NCBI RefSeq assembly: GCF_025380365.1
Contig: NZ_JAOCQF010000003.1
Coordinates: forward strand, 248,001-312,000
Length of the DNA: 64,000 nt
Source: Albidovulum sediminis
Lineage (GTDB): Bacteria; Pseudomonadota; Alphaproteobacteria; Rhodobacterales; Rhodobacteraceae
Direction: 5' to 3'
Numbering within the stretch: the stretch's first letter is position 1; the number at the start of each line of letters is the position of its first letter. This document shows positions 9,216 through 18,840 of the stretch, in pieces. The translations under genes were made by a program, and so were the position numbers. The notes below the pieces were generated by a model. That model did no database searches. It saw only the letters and a program-made list of their open reading frames with translations, and was not told the DNA's origin.

Positions 9216-9758
9216 ATGACGATCCGGGGCATGGTGCGCAATGCGATGGTGGGCGGCTGCCTTCTTTCCCTGGCCGCCTGCGGCGGTATCGGCAGCGGCG
9301 ACAGCGGCTGGTTCCGGCGTGGCCCCACGACCGACCAGGAAACGCTTGACGCGCGCGCGGCCGCCGATCAGCAGCGCGCCGACCTGGCTGCGCTTGAACC
9401 CGAAAGCAACCGCGGCAACATCTGGGATCTGTTCGGCCAGCAGGACGACCCCAACGTCACCGTTCGGGTGAACAAGTACCTGTGGCAGGCCTCGCTCGAG
9501 GTGCTGAACTTCCTGCCGGTCGAATCCGTCGATCCCTTCTCGGGCGTGATCGTGACCGGCTACGGCACCCCGCCGGGCGGCGGGCGCGCCTATCGCGCGA
9601 CGATCTACGTGCAGGACCCCGCGCTTGACGCCCGCTCGCTCAAGCTTGCGCTGGTCGCGCGCGGCGGCGGCCCGGTGTCGGCCGAGGTGTCGCGCGCGGT
9701 CGAGGATGCCATCCTGACCCGTGCCCGGCAGTTGCGCATCCGCGATCTGGATCTCTGA
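9216..9758 (+). CDS. DUF3576 lipoprotein
   Basis: A 180-residue alphaproteobacterial lipoprotein of the DUF3576 family, function unknown. The lipobox LSLAAC places the lipidated Cys at residue 22, so it is anchored in the inner or outer membrane. The conserved core reads NIWDLFGQQDDPN, VNKYLWQASLEVLNFLPV, DPFSGVIVTGYG and YRATIYVQDPALDARSLKLALV. It sits directly upstream of leuS and lptE, an order conserved in related genomes, which suggests an outer-membrane or LPS-assembly role, but that is inference. Confidence 0.88.
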   Translation: MTIRGMVRNAMVGGCLLSLAACGGIGSGDSGWFRRGPTTDQETLDARAAADQQRADLAALEPESNRGNIWDLFGQQDDPNVTVRVNKYLWQASLEVLNFLPVESVDPFSGVIVTGYGTPPGGGRAYRATIYVQDPALDARSLKLALVARGGGPVSAEVSRAVEDAILTRARQLRIRDLDL

Positions 9759-9839
9759 CCGGGCCGACCCCGCGCGAGTCTCTGGACCTTCGCCGCCCGC
9801 CGGGTATAACCACGCCCGGCAGTCGCATGAGGAAGTCCA

Positions 9840-12395
9840 ATGTCGCGCTACGATCCCGCAATCACCGAAGCCCGCTGGCAGAAGGCCTGGGACGAGGCCG
9901 GCGTCTTCACCGCGCGGCGCGACGAGAACCGTCCGAAGTACTACGTGCTCGAGATGTTCCCCTACCCCTCGGGGCGCATCCACATGGGCCATGTGCGCAA
10001 CTACACGATGGGCGACGTCGTGGCGCGCTACAAATCCTCCTGCGGGTACTCGGTGCTGCATCCGATGGGCTGGGACGCTTTCGGCATGCCGGCCGAAAAC
10101 GCCGCGATGGAAAAGGGCGGCCACCCCAAGGAATGGACCTACGGCAACATCGCGGTGATGCGCGACCAGATGAAGCCCTTGGGCCTGTCGATCGACTGGA
10201 GCCGCGAGTTCGCCACCTGCGACCCGGAGTATTACGGCCAGCAGCAGGCGATGTTCCTCGACTTCATGGAAAAGGGCCTGGTCTACCGCAAGGCCGCGGT
10301 GGTGAACTGGGACCCGGTCGACATGACGGTGCTTGCGAACGAGCAGGTGATCGACGGCCGGGGCTGGCGGTCGGGCGCCGAGGTGGAGCGGCGGGAACTG
10401 ACGCAATGGTTCTTCCGCATCTCCGACTTCGCGGGGGAACTGCTCGAGGCGCTCGACGGCCTGAAGGACTGGCCAGAGAAGGTGCGTCTGATGCAGGCCA
10501 ACTGGATCGGCAAGTCGCGCGGGCTTCAGTTCGCCTTCGAAACGGCAGGCGCGCCCGCGGGGTTCGACCGGCTGGAGGTCTACACGACGCGGCCCGACAC
10601 GCTGATGGGCGCGTCCTTCGCCGCGATCAGCCCGGACCACCCGCTGGCCAAGGCGCTTGAGGCAAGCGATGCGGGCGTGGCGGACTTCGTGGCCGAATGC
10701 CGCCGTGTCGGCACCTCGGAAGAGGCGCTGGAAAAGGCCGAGAAGAAGGGGATGGACACCGGCATCCGCGTACGACATCCCCTTGATCCGGCTTGGGAAT
10801 TGCCGGTCTACATCGCCAACTTCATCCTCATGGACTACGGCACCGGCGCGATCTTCGGCTGCCCCGCGCACGACCAGCGCGACTTCGACTTCGCGACGAA
10901 GTACGACCTCGCCATCCCGCCCGTCTTCGTGGCCGAGGGGGCCGAGGAGGCGCCGCTCGGCGAAGCCTTCGTGCCGATGAAATCCGAACGTGTCCGCTAT
11001 GTCCGCGGCTTCGCGGGCGCGACGGTGCAGACGGGCGAGGAGGCGGTCAACGCCGCCATCGCCCACGCCGAGGCGAAGGGTTATGGCCGCGGCGTCACCA
11101 ACTACCGCCTGCGCGACTGGGGCATCAGCCGGCAGCGCTACTGGGGTTGCCCCATCCCCGTGGTGCATTGCGCGGACTGCGGCGTGGTGCCGGAGCGGAA
11201 GGAAAACCTGCCCATCCGCCTGCCCGACGACGTGACCTTCGACGTGCCGGGCAACCCGCTCGACCGGCATCCTACCTGGCATGACTGCGCCTGCCCCGCC
11301 TGCGGCAGGCCCGCCCGGCGCGAGACCGACACGATGGACACTTTCGTCGATTCGTCGTGGTACTACGCCCGCTTCACCAGCCCCCGCGCGAAAACGCCTA
11401 CGGATGCGGCCGATGTCGACTACTGGATGAACGTCGACCAGTACATCGGCGGGATCGAGCATGCGATCCTGCACCTGCTCTATTCCCGCTTCTTCGCCCG
11501 CGCGATGCACATCTGCGGCCACCTGCCCGCCAAGGCGATCGAGCCCTTCAACGCTCTCTTTACCCAAGGCATGGTCACGCACGAAACCTATGCGACGCGC
11601 GGGGCCGATGGCCGCCCGATCTGGCAACTGCCCGAGGACGTGATCCGCGACGAGGGCGGCGCGCGGCTGAAGGACGGCACGCCGGTCGAGATCGGGCCGT
11701 CGATCAAGATGTCGAAGTCGAAGAAGAACGTCGTCGATCCGATGGACATCATCACCCGCTACGGCGCCGACACCGCGCGCTGGTTCGTGATGTCCGACAG
11801 CCCGCCCGAGCGGGACGTCGAATGGACGGCCTCCGGCGCCGACGCCGCGCAGAAGCATCTGGCGCGCGTCTGGCGGCTGGCGCACGAGGTTACCACCCGC
11901 GGCGCGGGCGACCCGTCGCATGACCAGGCACTTCTGAAGGCGCTGCACCGGACCATCGCCGAGGTGACGGCCGGGATCGAGGGGTTCGCCTTCAACAAGG
12001 CGGTGGCGAAGCTGTACGAGTTCACCAACACCTTCTCGAAATCCGACGCCTCGGCCGGCGCGAAGCGCACCGCGATGCTGACGATGGCGCAGCTGATGTC
12101 GCCGATGGTGCCGCACCTGGCCGAGGATGTCTGGGCGATGCTGGGCGGCGAGGGCCTGGTGGCGCAGGCCGCCTGGCCCAAGGCGGACCCGGCGATGCTG
12201 GTCGAGGATTCGGTGACGCTGCCCATCCAGATCAACGGCAAGCGGCGCGCCGAAATCGTGGTGCCGAAGGACATGCCGCCGGCAGAGGTTGAAAAGATCG
12301 CCCTGTCCGACGAAGCTGTGATCCGATTCCTTGCCGGCCAGCCGGTGAAGAAGCTGATCGTCGTGCCGGGACGCATCGTCAATGTCGTCGTCTGA
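9840..12395 (+). CDS. leuS: Leucyl-tRNA synthetase
   Basis: Charges tRNA-Leu with leucine (851 residues, the normal length for a bacterial class Ia enzyme). The HIGH-type motif is [11 protein letters not shown] at residues 41-51, and KMSKS is at about 623-627 in IKMSKSKKN. The CP1 editing domain includes [13 protein letters not shown] and the tRNA-facing [15 protein letters not shown]. The C-terminus ends in the anticodon-binding helices and a small terminal domain. The 3' end overlaps lptE by 14 bases, so leuS, lptE and holA form one transcription unit. Confidence 0.98.
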   Translation: MSRYDPAITEARWQKAWDEAGVFTARRDENRPKYYVLEMFPYPSGRIHMGHVRNYTMGDVVARYKSSCGYSVLHPMGWDAFGMPAENAAMEKGGHPKEWTYGNIAVMRDQMKPLGLSIDWSREFATCDPEYYGQQQAMFLDFMEKGLVYRKAAVVNWDPVDMTVLANEQVIDGRGWRSGAEVERRELTQWFFRISDFAGELLEALDGLKDWPEKVRLMQANWIGKSRGLQFAFETAGAPAGFDRLEVYTTRPDTLMGASFAAISPDHPLAKALEASDAGVADFVAECRRVGTSEEALEKAEKKGMDTGIRVRHPLDPAWELPVYIANFILMDYGTGAIFGCPAHDQRDFDFATKYDLAIPPVFVAEGAEEAPLGEAFVPMKSERVRYVRGFAGATVQTGEEAVNAAIAHAEAKGYGRGVTNYRLRDWGISRQRYWGCPIPVVHCADCGVVPERKENLPIRLPDDVTFDVPGNPLDRHPTWHDCACPACGRPARRETDTMDTFVDSSWYYARFTSPRAKTPTDAADVDYWMNVDQYIGGIEHAILHLLYSRFFARAMHICGHLPAKAIEPFNALFTQGMVTHETYATRGADGRPIWQLPEDVIRDEGGARLKDGTPVEIGPSIKMSKSKKNVVDPMDIITRYGADTARWFVMSDSPPERDVEWTASGADAAQKHLARVWRLAHEVTTRGAGDPSHDQALLKALHRTIAEVTAGIEGFAFNKAVAKLYEFTNTFSKSDASAGAKRTAMLTMAQLMSPMVPHLAEDVWAMLGGEGLVAQAAWPKADPAMLVEDSVTLPIQINGKRRAEIVVPKDMPPAEVEKIALSDEAVIRFLAGQPVKKLIVVPGRIVNVVV

Positions 12396-12879
12396 CCGCC
12401 GCCACTTCCTGTTCCTCGCGGCCGCGCTGCCGCTTGCCGCCTGCGGCTTCCGTCCGGCCTATGGTCCGGGCGGACCGGCGCGGGGCTTGCTCGATCAGGT
12501 CACGATCGACGCCCCGGTGGACAGGAACGGCTTCGATCTGGTGGAACGGCTGGAGGAGCGCCTTGGTCGCACCAAGGCCCCTGCCTACACGCTCGGCTAC
12601 CGGATCGAGACGACCGAAGTCGGGCTGGGCATCACCCCCGACGACACCACGACGCGCTACAACGTCAACGGCTCGGTCGCCTTCGAGCTGCGGGAAGTGG
12701 CCACGGGGCGCGATCTGTCGTCGGGCAAGGTCGCGACCTTCACCGCCTATTCCGCCACCGGGACCGTGGTCGCGACCGAATCGGCGCGCGCGGACGCCTA
12801 CCGGCGGCTGATGCGCCTGCTGGCCGATCAGATCGTCACCCGGCTTCTGGCAACCTCGGCCGAGTGGGGCGGCGCGTGA
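12382..12879 (+). CDS. lptE: LPS-assembly lipoprotein LptE
   Basis: A 165-residue outer-membrane lipoprotein expected to plug the LptD barrel and help insert lipopolysaccharide. It opens with a twin-arginine-like and hydrophobic leader ([16 protein letters not shown], lipidated Cys near residue 21) followed by the family hallmark [11 protein letters not shown]. The remainder has the alternating strands and the C-terminal helix [20 protein letters not shown] typical of LptE. It overlaps leuS at the 5' end and holA at the 3' end. Confidence 0.9.
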   Translation: MSSSDRRHFLFLAAALPLAACGFRPAYGPGGPARGLLDQVTIDAPVDRNGFDLVERLEERLGRTKAPAYTLGYRIETTEVGLGITPDDTTTRYNVNGSVAFELREVATGRDLSSGKVATFTAYSATGTVVATESARADAYRRLMRLLADQIVTRLLATSAEWGGA

Positions 12880-13901
12880 AGCTGGCCGGGGCGGCGGCGG
12901 CGCGCTATTTCGCGCGGCCGGAGCCGGAACGGACGGGGCTTCTGATATTCGGTGCGGATGCGATGCGGGTGGCGCTGCGCCGGCAGGAAGTCGTGGCCGC
13001 GCTGATCGGCCCGGAGGGAGAGGCGGAAATGCGCCTGACCCGCATCGCCGCGGCCGACCTGCGCAAGGACCCCGCGCTTCTCGCCGATGCAGTCAAGGCG
13101 CAAGGCTTCTTTCCCGGCCCGCGGGTGACGCTGGTCGAGGACGCGGGCGATGGCCTGGCGCCCCTGATCGGCGGTGCGCTGGCCGATTGGCGTGCGGGCG
13201 ATGCGGTTGTCGTTGTCACCGCGGGCGCGCTGGCCGCGAAATCCGGGCTGCGCGCCCTGTTCGAAAAGCACGCCAATGCCTATGCCATCGGCATCTACGA
13301 CGACCCGCCGGGACGGGAGGAGATCGAGGCGGCACTGGCCCGCGCCGGTCTGAAGGACGTCGGCCGCGATGCCATGGGCGAGTTGTTGGCGCTGGCGCGC
13401 GATCTGGACCCCGGAGACTTTCGCCAGACCATCGAGAAGATCGCGCTTTACAAGCACGGCGACGCATCGCCCCTGACCCCGGCAGAGATCGAGCTTTGCG
13501 CGCCCGCGACCACGGAAGCCGCGATCGACGACCTTCTGAATGCCGCGGCAGAGGCGCGGGCGGACCGGATCGGTGTGCTGGTCCAGCGGCTGTCGGGGCA
13601 GGGCGTGACCCCGGTATCCCTATGCATCTCGGCCACGCGCCACTTTCGCATCCTGCACATGGCGGCGGCCGATCCCGGGGGGGTCGCCGCCGGCATCGCC
13701 CGCGCACGCCCGCCGGTCTTCTTCAAGCATCGAGAGCCGATGCAGCGGCAGGCGCAGGCCTGGGGAATGCGCAAGCTGGAACAGGCGCTGGCGATCCTGA
13801 CCGACACCGACCTGACGCTTCGTTCCGCGTCGCGTGCGCCGGCGATGGCGGTGATGGAACGGGCACTTCTGCGTCTGGCCATGCTGGGGCGGCGGCAGTA
13901 G
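12876..13901 (+). CDS. holA: DNA polymerase III delta subunit
   Basis: The clamp-loader delta subunit, which opens the beta sliding clamp. It has 341 residues, with an N-terminal AAA-like fold lacking Walker motifs, a lid, and a C-terminal collar (QAQAWGMRKLEQALAILTDTDLTLRS). The region YDDPPGREEIEAALARAG and the motif DPGDFRQTIEKIALYK match the family. The GTG at 12876 overlaps the lptE stop (GTGA); an earlier GTG at 12864 is possible but less coupled. Order leuS-lptE-holA is conserved in alphaproteobacteria. Confidence 0.92.
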   Translation: MKLAGAAAARYFARPEPERTGLLIFGADAMRVALRRQEVVAALIGPEGEAEMRLTRIAAADLRKDPALLADAVKAQGFFPGPRVTLVEDAGDGLAPLIGGALADWRAGDAVVVVTAGALAAKSGLRALFEKHANAYAIGIYDDPPGREEIEAALARAGLKDVGRDAMGELLALARDLDPGDFRQTIEKIALYKHGDASPLTPAEIELCAPATTEAAIDDLLNAAAEARADRIGVLVQRLSGQGVTPVSLCISATRHFRILHMAAADPGGVAAGIARARPPVFFKHREPMQRQAQAWGMRKLEQALAILTDTDLTLRSASRAPAMAVMERALLRLAMLGRRQ

Positions 13902-13971
13902 CCTGCGGGCCGGCGAACGCCCTTGCACGTTCCCGCCATGCGTGTCTCCATGGGCCAAAAATGGGGATGTC

Positions 13972-14559
13972 ATGTACACTGTCATCGGAACCGCCAAAAG
14001 CCGTGCCGCCCGCGTGCTTTGGATGCTGGAAGAACTGGGCGTGCCGTTCGAGCATGTCGCCGCGTCCCCGCGGTCAGAAGGGGTGGTGGAGTTCAACCCG
14101 GCCGGCAAGATCCCGGTCCTGATCGAGGACGGCACCCCGATCACAGATTCCACCGCGATCATCCAGTATCTTGCCGACAAGCACGGACAGTTCACCCATC
14201 CCGCCGGAACGCTCGACCGGGCGCGGCAGGACAGCCTGACCCAATTCCTGCTCGACGAGTTTGACGCCGCGCTCTGGATGGCGGCACGCCACAGCTTCAT
14301 CCTGCCCGAGGAACTGCGCCAGTCCGCGATCAAGGATTCGCTCAAGTGGGAGTTCGAGCGCAGCCAGAAGACCTTGATGCACCGGATGGGCGAAGGCCCA
14401 TTCCTGATGGGAGAGGTGATGACGGTGCCCGACATCATCCTGACCCATTGCGGAAACTGGGCGCTGACCGCGCGCTTCCCGATCGTGGAGCACAAGCTGT
14501 CGACCTATCTCGACCGGATGCGCGAGCGGCCGGCGTTCAAGCGGGCGATGGCGCGCTGA
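13972..14559 (+). CDS. Glutathione S-transferase family protein
   Basis: A 195-residue cytosolic glutathione transferase. The thioredoxin-fold N-terminal domain (1-80) has the glutathione site with FNPAGKIPVLIEDG and DSTAIIQYLADKHG, and the all-helical C-terminal domain contains the N-capping box VPDIILTHCGNW. The likely catalytic residue is in the SRAAR stretch rather than a canonical Tyr. GGGGAT six bases ahead supports the ATG at 13972. The substrate is unknown. It is isolated from neighbours by its own 5' gap. Confidence 0.87.
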   Translation: MYTVIGTAKSRAARVLWMLEELGVPFEHVAASPRSEGVVEFNPAGKIPVLIEDGTPITDSTAIIQYLADKHGQFTHPAGTLDRARQDSLTQFLLDEFDAALWMAARHSFILPEELRQSAIKDSLKWEFERSQKTLMHRMGEGPFLMGEVMTVPDIILTHCGNWALTARFPIVEHKLSTYLDRMRERPAFKRAMAR

Positions 14560-15987
14560 TCACAGCACCGGGCGGGCCTTCGGACCGCCGAACCAGCCGC
14601 CCGCCGCCGCCTCATAGGCCAGCCCTGCCCGGAAGACATCCGCGTCGGCATAGGTGCGCCCGACCAGCTGAATCCCGGTCGGCACACCATTCGCAGCTCG
14701 CCCGGACGGCACCGACAGCACGGGACAGCGGCTGAGCATGTTGAAGGGCGTCGTCATCACCCAGCCCAGCATGGGATTGACCACCTTGCCGTTGATCTTC
14801 ACCGTTCCGCCGTGCTGATTGAAGTCGGCCGGCACCGAAGGAACCGCCGTCGTCGGGCAGATCAACAGATCGTAACGCTCCAGCAGCGGTCCCAGCGTGG
14901 CATACATCCGCCCCGCAACCTCGAGGCTTTGGACGAAGTCGATGGCGCGCGACTGCAACCCGGCCTCGGCAAAGGCACGGGCGTAGTCCGTCATCTCGTC
15001 CCCGTGTTCCGCCAGAAGCTGACCGAGGTAGGCCCCGAAGATGTGGCGGAGGTAGGTGAGCCCGGCGTCGAGTGCATCCGATGGCCAGCCCAGATCGACC
15101 TCCTCCACTGTTGCGCCAAGATCGCGGAACACGTCCAGCGCGGCGCGCGTGTTCGCCTGCACCTCGCGGTCGACCTCGAACAGGCCGAGGTCCATGGAGA
15201 ACGCGATCTTCCAGCCCTTGATGGGGCGCATCTCCATGGGCAGCCGCAGGCGCGGCCTGAGGCTTGCGATGTCCCCCGGATGGGGGCCGGCCATGACGTT
15301 CTGCAACAGGATCGTATCGCGCACCGTGCGCGCCATCGGCCCGTTATGGCAGTAGAAGTCGAGGTTGAAGGGCGGATCCTCGGGGTTGCGGCCGTAAGGC
15401 GGCTTGTAGCCCACGGTTCCCGTCATCGACGCCGGAATGCGGATCGACCCGCCGATGTCGGACCCCGTGGCAAGAGTCGCCGAGCCAGCAGCGAGCGCCG
15501 CACCCGATCCACCCGAAGACCCGCCGGGGGTGAAGGCAGGGTTCCAGGGGTTGCGCGTCACCCCCCAAAGCCGCGACCAGCAATAGCCCGCGCAGGAAAA
15601 CTCCGGCGTCGCGGTGCGCGCGTGCACGATCGCGCCCGCCCGCAGGATGCGGTCGTTGACCGGCGAGGTGTGGTCGGCCACATGATCCTTCAGGATCAGC
15701 GAGCCGTTCGAGGTCGGCTTCCCCTTGATGAAGCTTTCGTCCTTGATCGCGACGGGCAGCCCCTCCAGCGGCCGGACACGCCCGCCCCTGGCATAGCGCC
15801 CCTCGGCCTTGCGGGCCTCGTCCATCGCCTCGTCGAAATGGCGGAAGGTGATCGCGTTGAGGCCCGGTTCGGTCGCCTCGGCGCGGGCGATCACAGCGCG
15901 CATCAGTTCGACGGGCGACAGCGACCTGTCGCGGAACCTTGCCAACGCCTCGGTTGCCGGCATGTAGCAAAGATCTTCGTCGCGCAT
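14560..15987 (-). CDS. Amidase (amidase-signature family)
   Basis: A 475-residue hydrolase of carbon-nitrogen bonds, related to GatA and aryl-acylamidases. The Ser-cisSer-Lys triad is K82 in GLPVAIKDESF, S157 in TPGGSSGG and S181 in GSDIGGSIR, with the expected 24-residue spacing of the two serines. The absence of gatB/gatC next door and the C-terminal QLVGRTYAD argue for a small-molecule amidase rather than the tRNA amidotransferase. GGAGG lies eight bases before the ATG. The substrate is unknown. Its stop abuts the convergent glutathione transferase gene. Confidence 0.9.
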   Translation of the reverse strand: MRDEDLCYMPATEALARFRDRSLSPVELMRAVIARAEATEPGLNAITFRHFDEAMDEARKAEGRYARGGRVRPLEGLPVAIKDESFIKGKPTSNGSLILKDHVADHTSPVNDRILRAGAIVHARTATPEFSCAGYCWSRLWGVTRNPWNPAFTPGGSSGGSGAALAAGSATLATGSDIGGSIRIPASMTGTVGYKPPYGRNPEDPPFNLDFYCHNGPMARTVRDTILLQNVMAGPHPGDIASLRPRLRLPMEMRPIKGWKIAFSMDLGLFEVDREVQANTRAALDVFRDLGATVEEVDLGWPSDALDAGLTYLRHIFGAYLGQLLAEHGDEMTDYARAFAEAGLQSRAIDFVQSLEVAGRMYATLGPLLERYDLLICPTTAVPSVPADFNQHGGTVKINGKVVNPMLGWVMTTPFNMLSRCPVLSVPSGRAANGVPTGIQLVGRTYADADVFRAGLAYEAAAGGWFGGPKARPVL

Positions 15988-16080
15988 GGTGCTGTCCTCC
16001 CTCTCCGCCCTGCGGGCCACGCTAGATCAAGGCATGGCCGGGCGTCTACGGTGCCGTTGAGCCACGATTCGGAGAATCGC

Positions 16081-16530
16081 GTGACCAATGCCTTTGCCGA
16101 CCTGCACGCCGCCTGTGCGCCCCTTGGCGCGCGCCTCTTCACCGTGACGGTCCACGACCCGGCCGCGCGGCTTTTCCGGCGCGTCTACACCTCTCATCCG
16201 GCGGACTATCCGGTGTCCGGGACCAAGCCCATGGGCGACGACGCCTGGACCCGGCACGTGATCGGTGGGGGTCGGAGCTTCGTCGCCAACACGACTGCGG
16301 AGTTTGCGCCGTTGTTCCCCGATCATGCGCAGATCAACGCGCTTGGCTGCCACTCCGCACTCAACATCCCGCTATTCGACGATGCGGGCGCGGTGGTCGG
16401 CACCGTCAACATCCTGCACGACGAAGGACATTTCACCCCAGATCGCGTCGCCGCTTTCGAGGCGCTGGCGATGCGCCACCGTCCCGCGCTTCTGGCCGCT
16501 GTCGCCACGACGGATCTGACGACCGGCTAG
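16081..16530 (+). CDS. GAF-domain protein
   Basis: A 149-residue stand-alone GAF domain, a fold that binds small molecules such as nucleotides or phenolics. Key stretches are FRRVYTSHPADYPVSGTKPM, FVANTTAEFAPLFPDHAQI and LGCHSALNIPLFDDAGAVVGTVNILH. No output domain is attached. The start is GTG with CGGAG eight bases upstream. It diverges from the amidase gene with only 93 bases between, so it may sense a compound related to the amidase substrate. Its stop overlaps the convergent flavoprotein gene by four bases. Confidence 0.85.
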   Translation: MTNAFADLHAACAPLGARLFTVTVHDPAARLFRRVYTSHPADYPVSGTKPMGDDAWTRHVIGGGRSFVANTTAEFAPLFPDHAQINALGCHSALNIPLFDDAGAVVGTVNILHDEGHFTPDRVAAFEALAMRHRPALLAAVATTDLTTG

Positions 16531-17732
16531 GGGCGCGCCGCGTGACGGCCGGCCCAGAGCCCCGTCGCCAGACACCCCGTCAGCAGATAGCCCCCCGTCG
16601 GAGCCTCCCAGTCGAGCATCTCGCCGCAGGCGAAGACGCCGGGCAGGGCCTTCAGTTCCAGCGCCTCCGTCAGGCTTTCGCGCCGGATGCCACCCGCGGA
16701 CGAGATCGCCTCGGCAATCGGGCGGGGGCCTTCGTGGCGCACCGGCAGCGCCTTCAGAAGTTGCGCCATCGCGTCCCCCTCAGGCAGGGGGCGCGCCCAT
16801 TCCATCACCAGCGCGATCTTCACCGGATCGAGCGCCAGCGCCTTGCGCAGGCGATTGGCAACGCTGTCCTTGCCTTTCGTCCGGGCAAGCCGCGCCGAGA
16901 CCTCGGACGCGGCGACATCGGGCAGCAGGTCCAGCGTCAGGACCGCCCCGTCGCGCACGGCGGCCGAAACGGCATAGACGCCGCCGCCCTCGATCCCGCG
17001 CGCGGACACGACGAATTCCCCCCGCACGCGCCGGTCGCCCGCCTGAAGTGCTACACCCTTCACCGGGGTTCCGAAATGCGCCGCCATATGCGCGGACCAG
17101 CGCACGCCAAAGCCCATGTTCGCAGGCCGGAATGGTGCGATCCCGACCCCCATTTCCGCCAGCCAGGGCACCCAGGCGGCGTCCGATCCCAGGCGCGGCC
17201 AGCTTGCACCGCCCAGCGCCAGGATGGTCCGCGACGGTCGCACCAGCGCCGGGCCCGCGGGCGTCTCGAAGCCGGGATCCGCGCCCTGAAACCCCGACCA
17301 CCGCCACCGCGTCCGCAGCTCCACCCCCTGCGACGCCAGACGCGCCAGCCAGGCCCGCAGAAGCGGCGAACCTTTCATCGCGACCGGGAACACCCGGCCC
17401 GACGTTCCAGTGAAGACCTGCTGGCCCAGCCCGCGCGCCCAGTCCATCACCCGGTCCGGGCCGAAGTCGCGCAGCACCGGTTCGAGCCAGGGCGCGCCGT
17501 AGGCGCCCAGGAACTCTGCCGCAGGCTCGTCCTTGGTCAGGTTCAGCCCGGATTTCCCCGCCATCAGGAACTTGCGCGCGGGGCTTGGCCTCGCCTCGGC
17601 CACGACGACGCGCCGGCCGGCGTCCGCCAAAGCCCCGGCTGCCATCAGCCCTGCCGGCCCTGCCCCGATCACCAGGGCGTCGATGCGTTCGATCTCTGGC
17701 ACCTCTGCCCCTTGTCCCGTCCGGCTCCGCAT
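16527..17732 (-). CDS. FAD-dependent flavoprotein of the HI0933/BaiN type
   Basis: A ~401-residue NAD(P)/FAD-dependent oxidoreductase. The dinucleotide-binding motif ALVIGAGPAGLMAAGALADAG opens the protein, followed by the family motif RKFLMAGKSGLNLTKDEP. The C-terminus has GVFACGEMLDWEAPTGGYLL, which closes the FAD site. Members of this aminoacetone-oxidase-like/TIGR03862-type family have no well-defined cellular substrate. Start choice is uncertain: ATG 17732 has AGGA upstream; a GTG at 17702 with AAGGGG is equally plausible and would remove ten residues. It converges on the GAF gene. Confidence 0.87.
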   Translation of the reverse strand: MRSRTGQGAEVPEIERIDALVIGAGPAGLMAAGALADAGRRVVVAEARPSPARKFLMAGKSGLNLTKDEPAAEFLGAYGAPWLEPVLRDFGPDRVMDWARGLGQQVFTGTSGRVFPVAMKGSPLLRAWLARLASQGVELRTRWRWSGFQGADPGFETPAGPALVRPSRTILALGGASWPRLGSDAAWVPWLAEMGVGIAPFRPANMGFGVRWSAHMAAHFGTPVKGVALQAGDRRVRGEFVVSARGIEGGGVYAVSAAVRDGAVLTLDLLPDVAASEVSARLARTKGKDSVANRLRKALALDPVKIALVMEWARPLPEGDAMAQLLKALPVRHEGPRPIAEAISSAGGIRRESLTEALELKALPGVFACGEMLDWEAPTGGYLLTGCLATGLWAGRHAARP

Positions 17733-17776
17733 CCCATCCTGTCGCAAGGACCGCCCCCGAGGGCAAGTGGGGAAGC

Positions 17777-18079
17777 ATGACCGGCGCCGATGAAGACCCG
17801 ATCTGCCCCCTTTGCGGGCGCCCCATCCCGCCGAACGTCCCGCAAAGCCTGCATCACCTCGTGCCCAGGCTCAGGGGTGGAAAGGGGGGCCCGGTCGTGC
17901 TTCTGCACCACATCTGCCACCGGGAAATCCATGCCGCGCTCAGCGAGACCGAGATCGCGCGATCCTATGCCACGATCGAGGCTCTGCGGTCCCATCCCCG
18001 GATCGCGCGGTTCGTCGAATGGGTGGCCCGCCGACCAACCGCGTTCCGGTCGCGCACGCCCGGCCCGCGGAGGAGGTAG
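17777..18079 (+). CDS. Small HNH-endonuclease-like protein
   Basis: A 100-residue protein with a compact HNH-type beta-beta-alpha metal core: a CPLC pair at residues 10-13, then SLHHLVPRLRGGKGG (the HH), and VLLHHICHREIHA with Cys-His-His. Only one N-terminal zinc-knuckle pair is present. GGGGAA precedes the ATG at 17777. Such stand-alone mini-HNH proteins occur widely in Rhodobacterales and are not linked to a known restriction system. No mobile-element genes surround it. A role in DNA damage or phage defence would be speculative. Confidence 0.78.
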   Translation: MTGADEDPICPLCGRPIPPNVPQSLHHLVPRLRGGKGGPVVLLHHICHREIHAALSETEIARSYATIEALRSHPRIARFVEWVARRPTAFRSRTPGPRRR

Positions 18080-18086
18080 CCGACCC

Positions 18087-18701
18087 TCAGGCCAGCATCG
18101 CCTTGATCGCCGCCACATGGTCGGCCGTCGCACCCCGCGCGTCGGAGGCGAGAGTCTGCGCCGTCGCCATCAGGTCGTCGGCCGCAACGACTTGGTCGAC
18201 AAGCCCCCAGTCCATCGCCTCTGCCGCCGAGGCCCTGACACCCGCCATCAGGATCATCTTCGCCCGCGCCGGGCCGACGAGGCGCATCAGGCGCGCTGGA
18301 TCGGACGGCTGCGGCAGGAAGCCGAGCTTCATCACCGGGTAGAAGAACTTCGCCTCCGGCACCGCGAGACGCAGGTCGCAGGCCAGCGCCATGCCGAAGG
18401 CGCCGCCGGCGAGCGTGCCGTTGAGCGCCGCGATGGTCAGGCAGGGCAGCGCCGCGATGGCGCCCGACAGCCGTTCCCAGACCGGGCTGGTGGCCAGTCC
18501 GGCCCGCGCCTCGTCCAGATCGGCGCCCGCGGAAAAGACCTTGCCCCGGCCGGTCAGGATCAGCGCCCGGGCGCCGTCCCGGCCCGCGCGGTCCGCGATG
18601 TCCGCCAGTTCCTCGAGCATCGCCCCGGTCAGCGAATTCGCCTTGTCCGGCCGGTCGATCGTCACCGTCCAGAGCCCCTCCGACATCTCGCATCCGATCA
18701 A
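18087..18701 (-). CDS. Enoyl-CoA hydratase/isomerase family protein
   Basis: A 204-residue crotonase-fold protein, short compared with the usual ~260. The oxyanion-hole stretches are FSAGADLDEA and LNGTLAGGAFGMALACDLRLA, and the active-site region is PEAKFFYPVMKLGFLPQ. The usual catalytic glutamates cannot be placed with confidence, so the reaction is undefined. The start is an unusual TTG (18701) supported by a perfect GGGAGGA seven bases upstream; the ATG at 18686 has no such site. The missing C-terminal helix may mean a different oligomer. Confidence 0.85.
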   Translation of the reverse strand: MIGCEMSEGLWTVTIDRPDKANSLTGAMLEELADIADRAGRDGARALILTGRGKVFSAGADLDEARAGLATSPVWERLSGAIAALPCLTIAALNGTLAGGAFGMALACDLRLAVPEAKFFYPVMKLGFLPQPSDPARLMRLVGPARAKMILMAGVRASAAEAMDWGLVDQVVAADDLMATAQTLASDARGATADHVAAIKAMLA

Positions 18702-18840
18702 GACAAATCCTCCCGCGCGGTCTATCGGACTTCGTAAGCGCCTTGCCCTAAAACTGTCCAGAACTTGTGCACGCTATTGACCTTGCCCCGCGCGAGCGGG
18801 ATGCTGTCGATGACCCTTTCAGCCCCAAAAGGACAATCAC

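Noticed and set aside
9024-12116. A 1030-residue open frame on the - strand opposite leuS
   Set aside because: It is the antisense shadow of leuS: no ribosome site, no recognisable domain, a composition rich in Arg, His, Gly and Val typical of reverse-strand GC-rich frames, and leuS matches its family over the full length.
14560-15987. The amidase as GatA of the tRNA amidotransferase
   Set aside because: No gatB or gatC nearby and the C-terminal part differs from GatA; a small-molecule amidase is more likely.
17777-18079. The HNH-like protein as part of a restriction or toxin-antitoxin module
   Set aside because: No methylase, specificity or antitoxin gene is adjacent, so it is treated as a single gene of unknown role.
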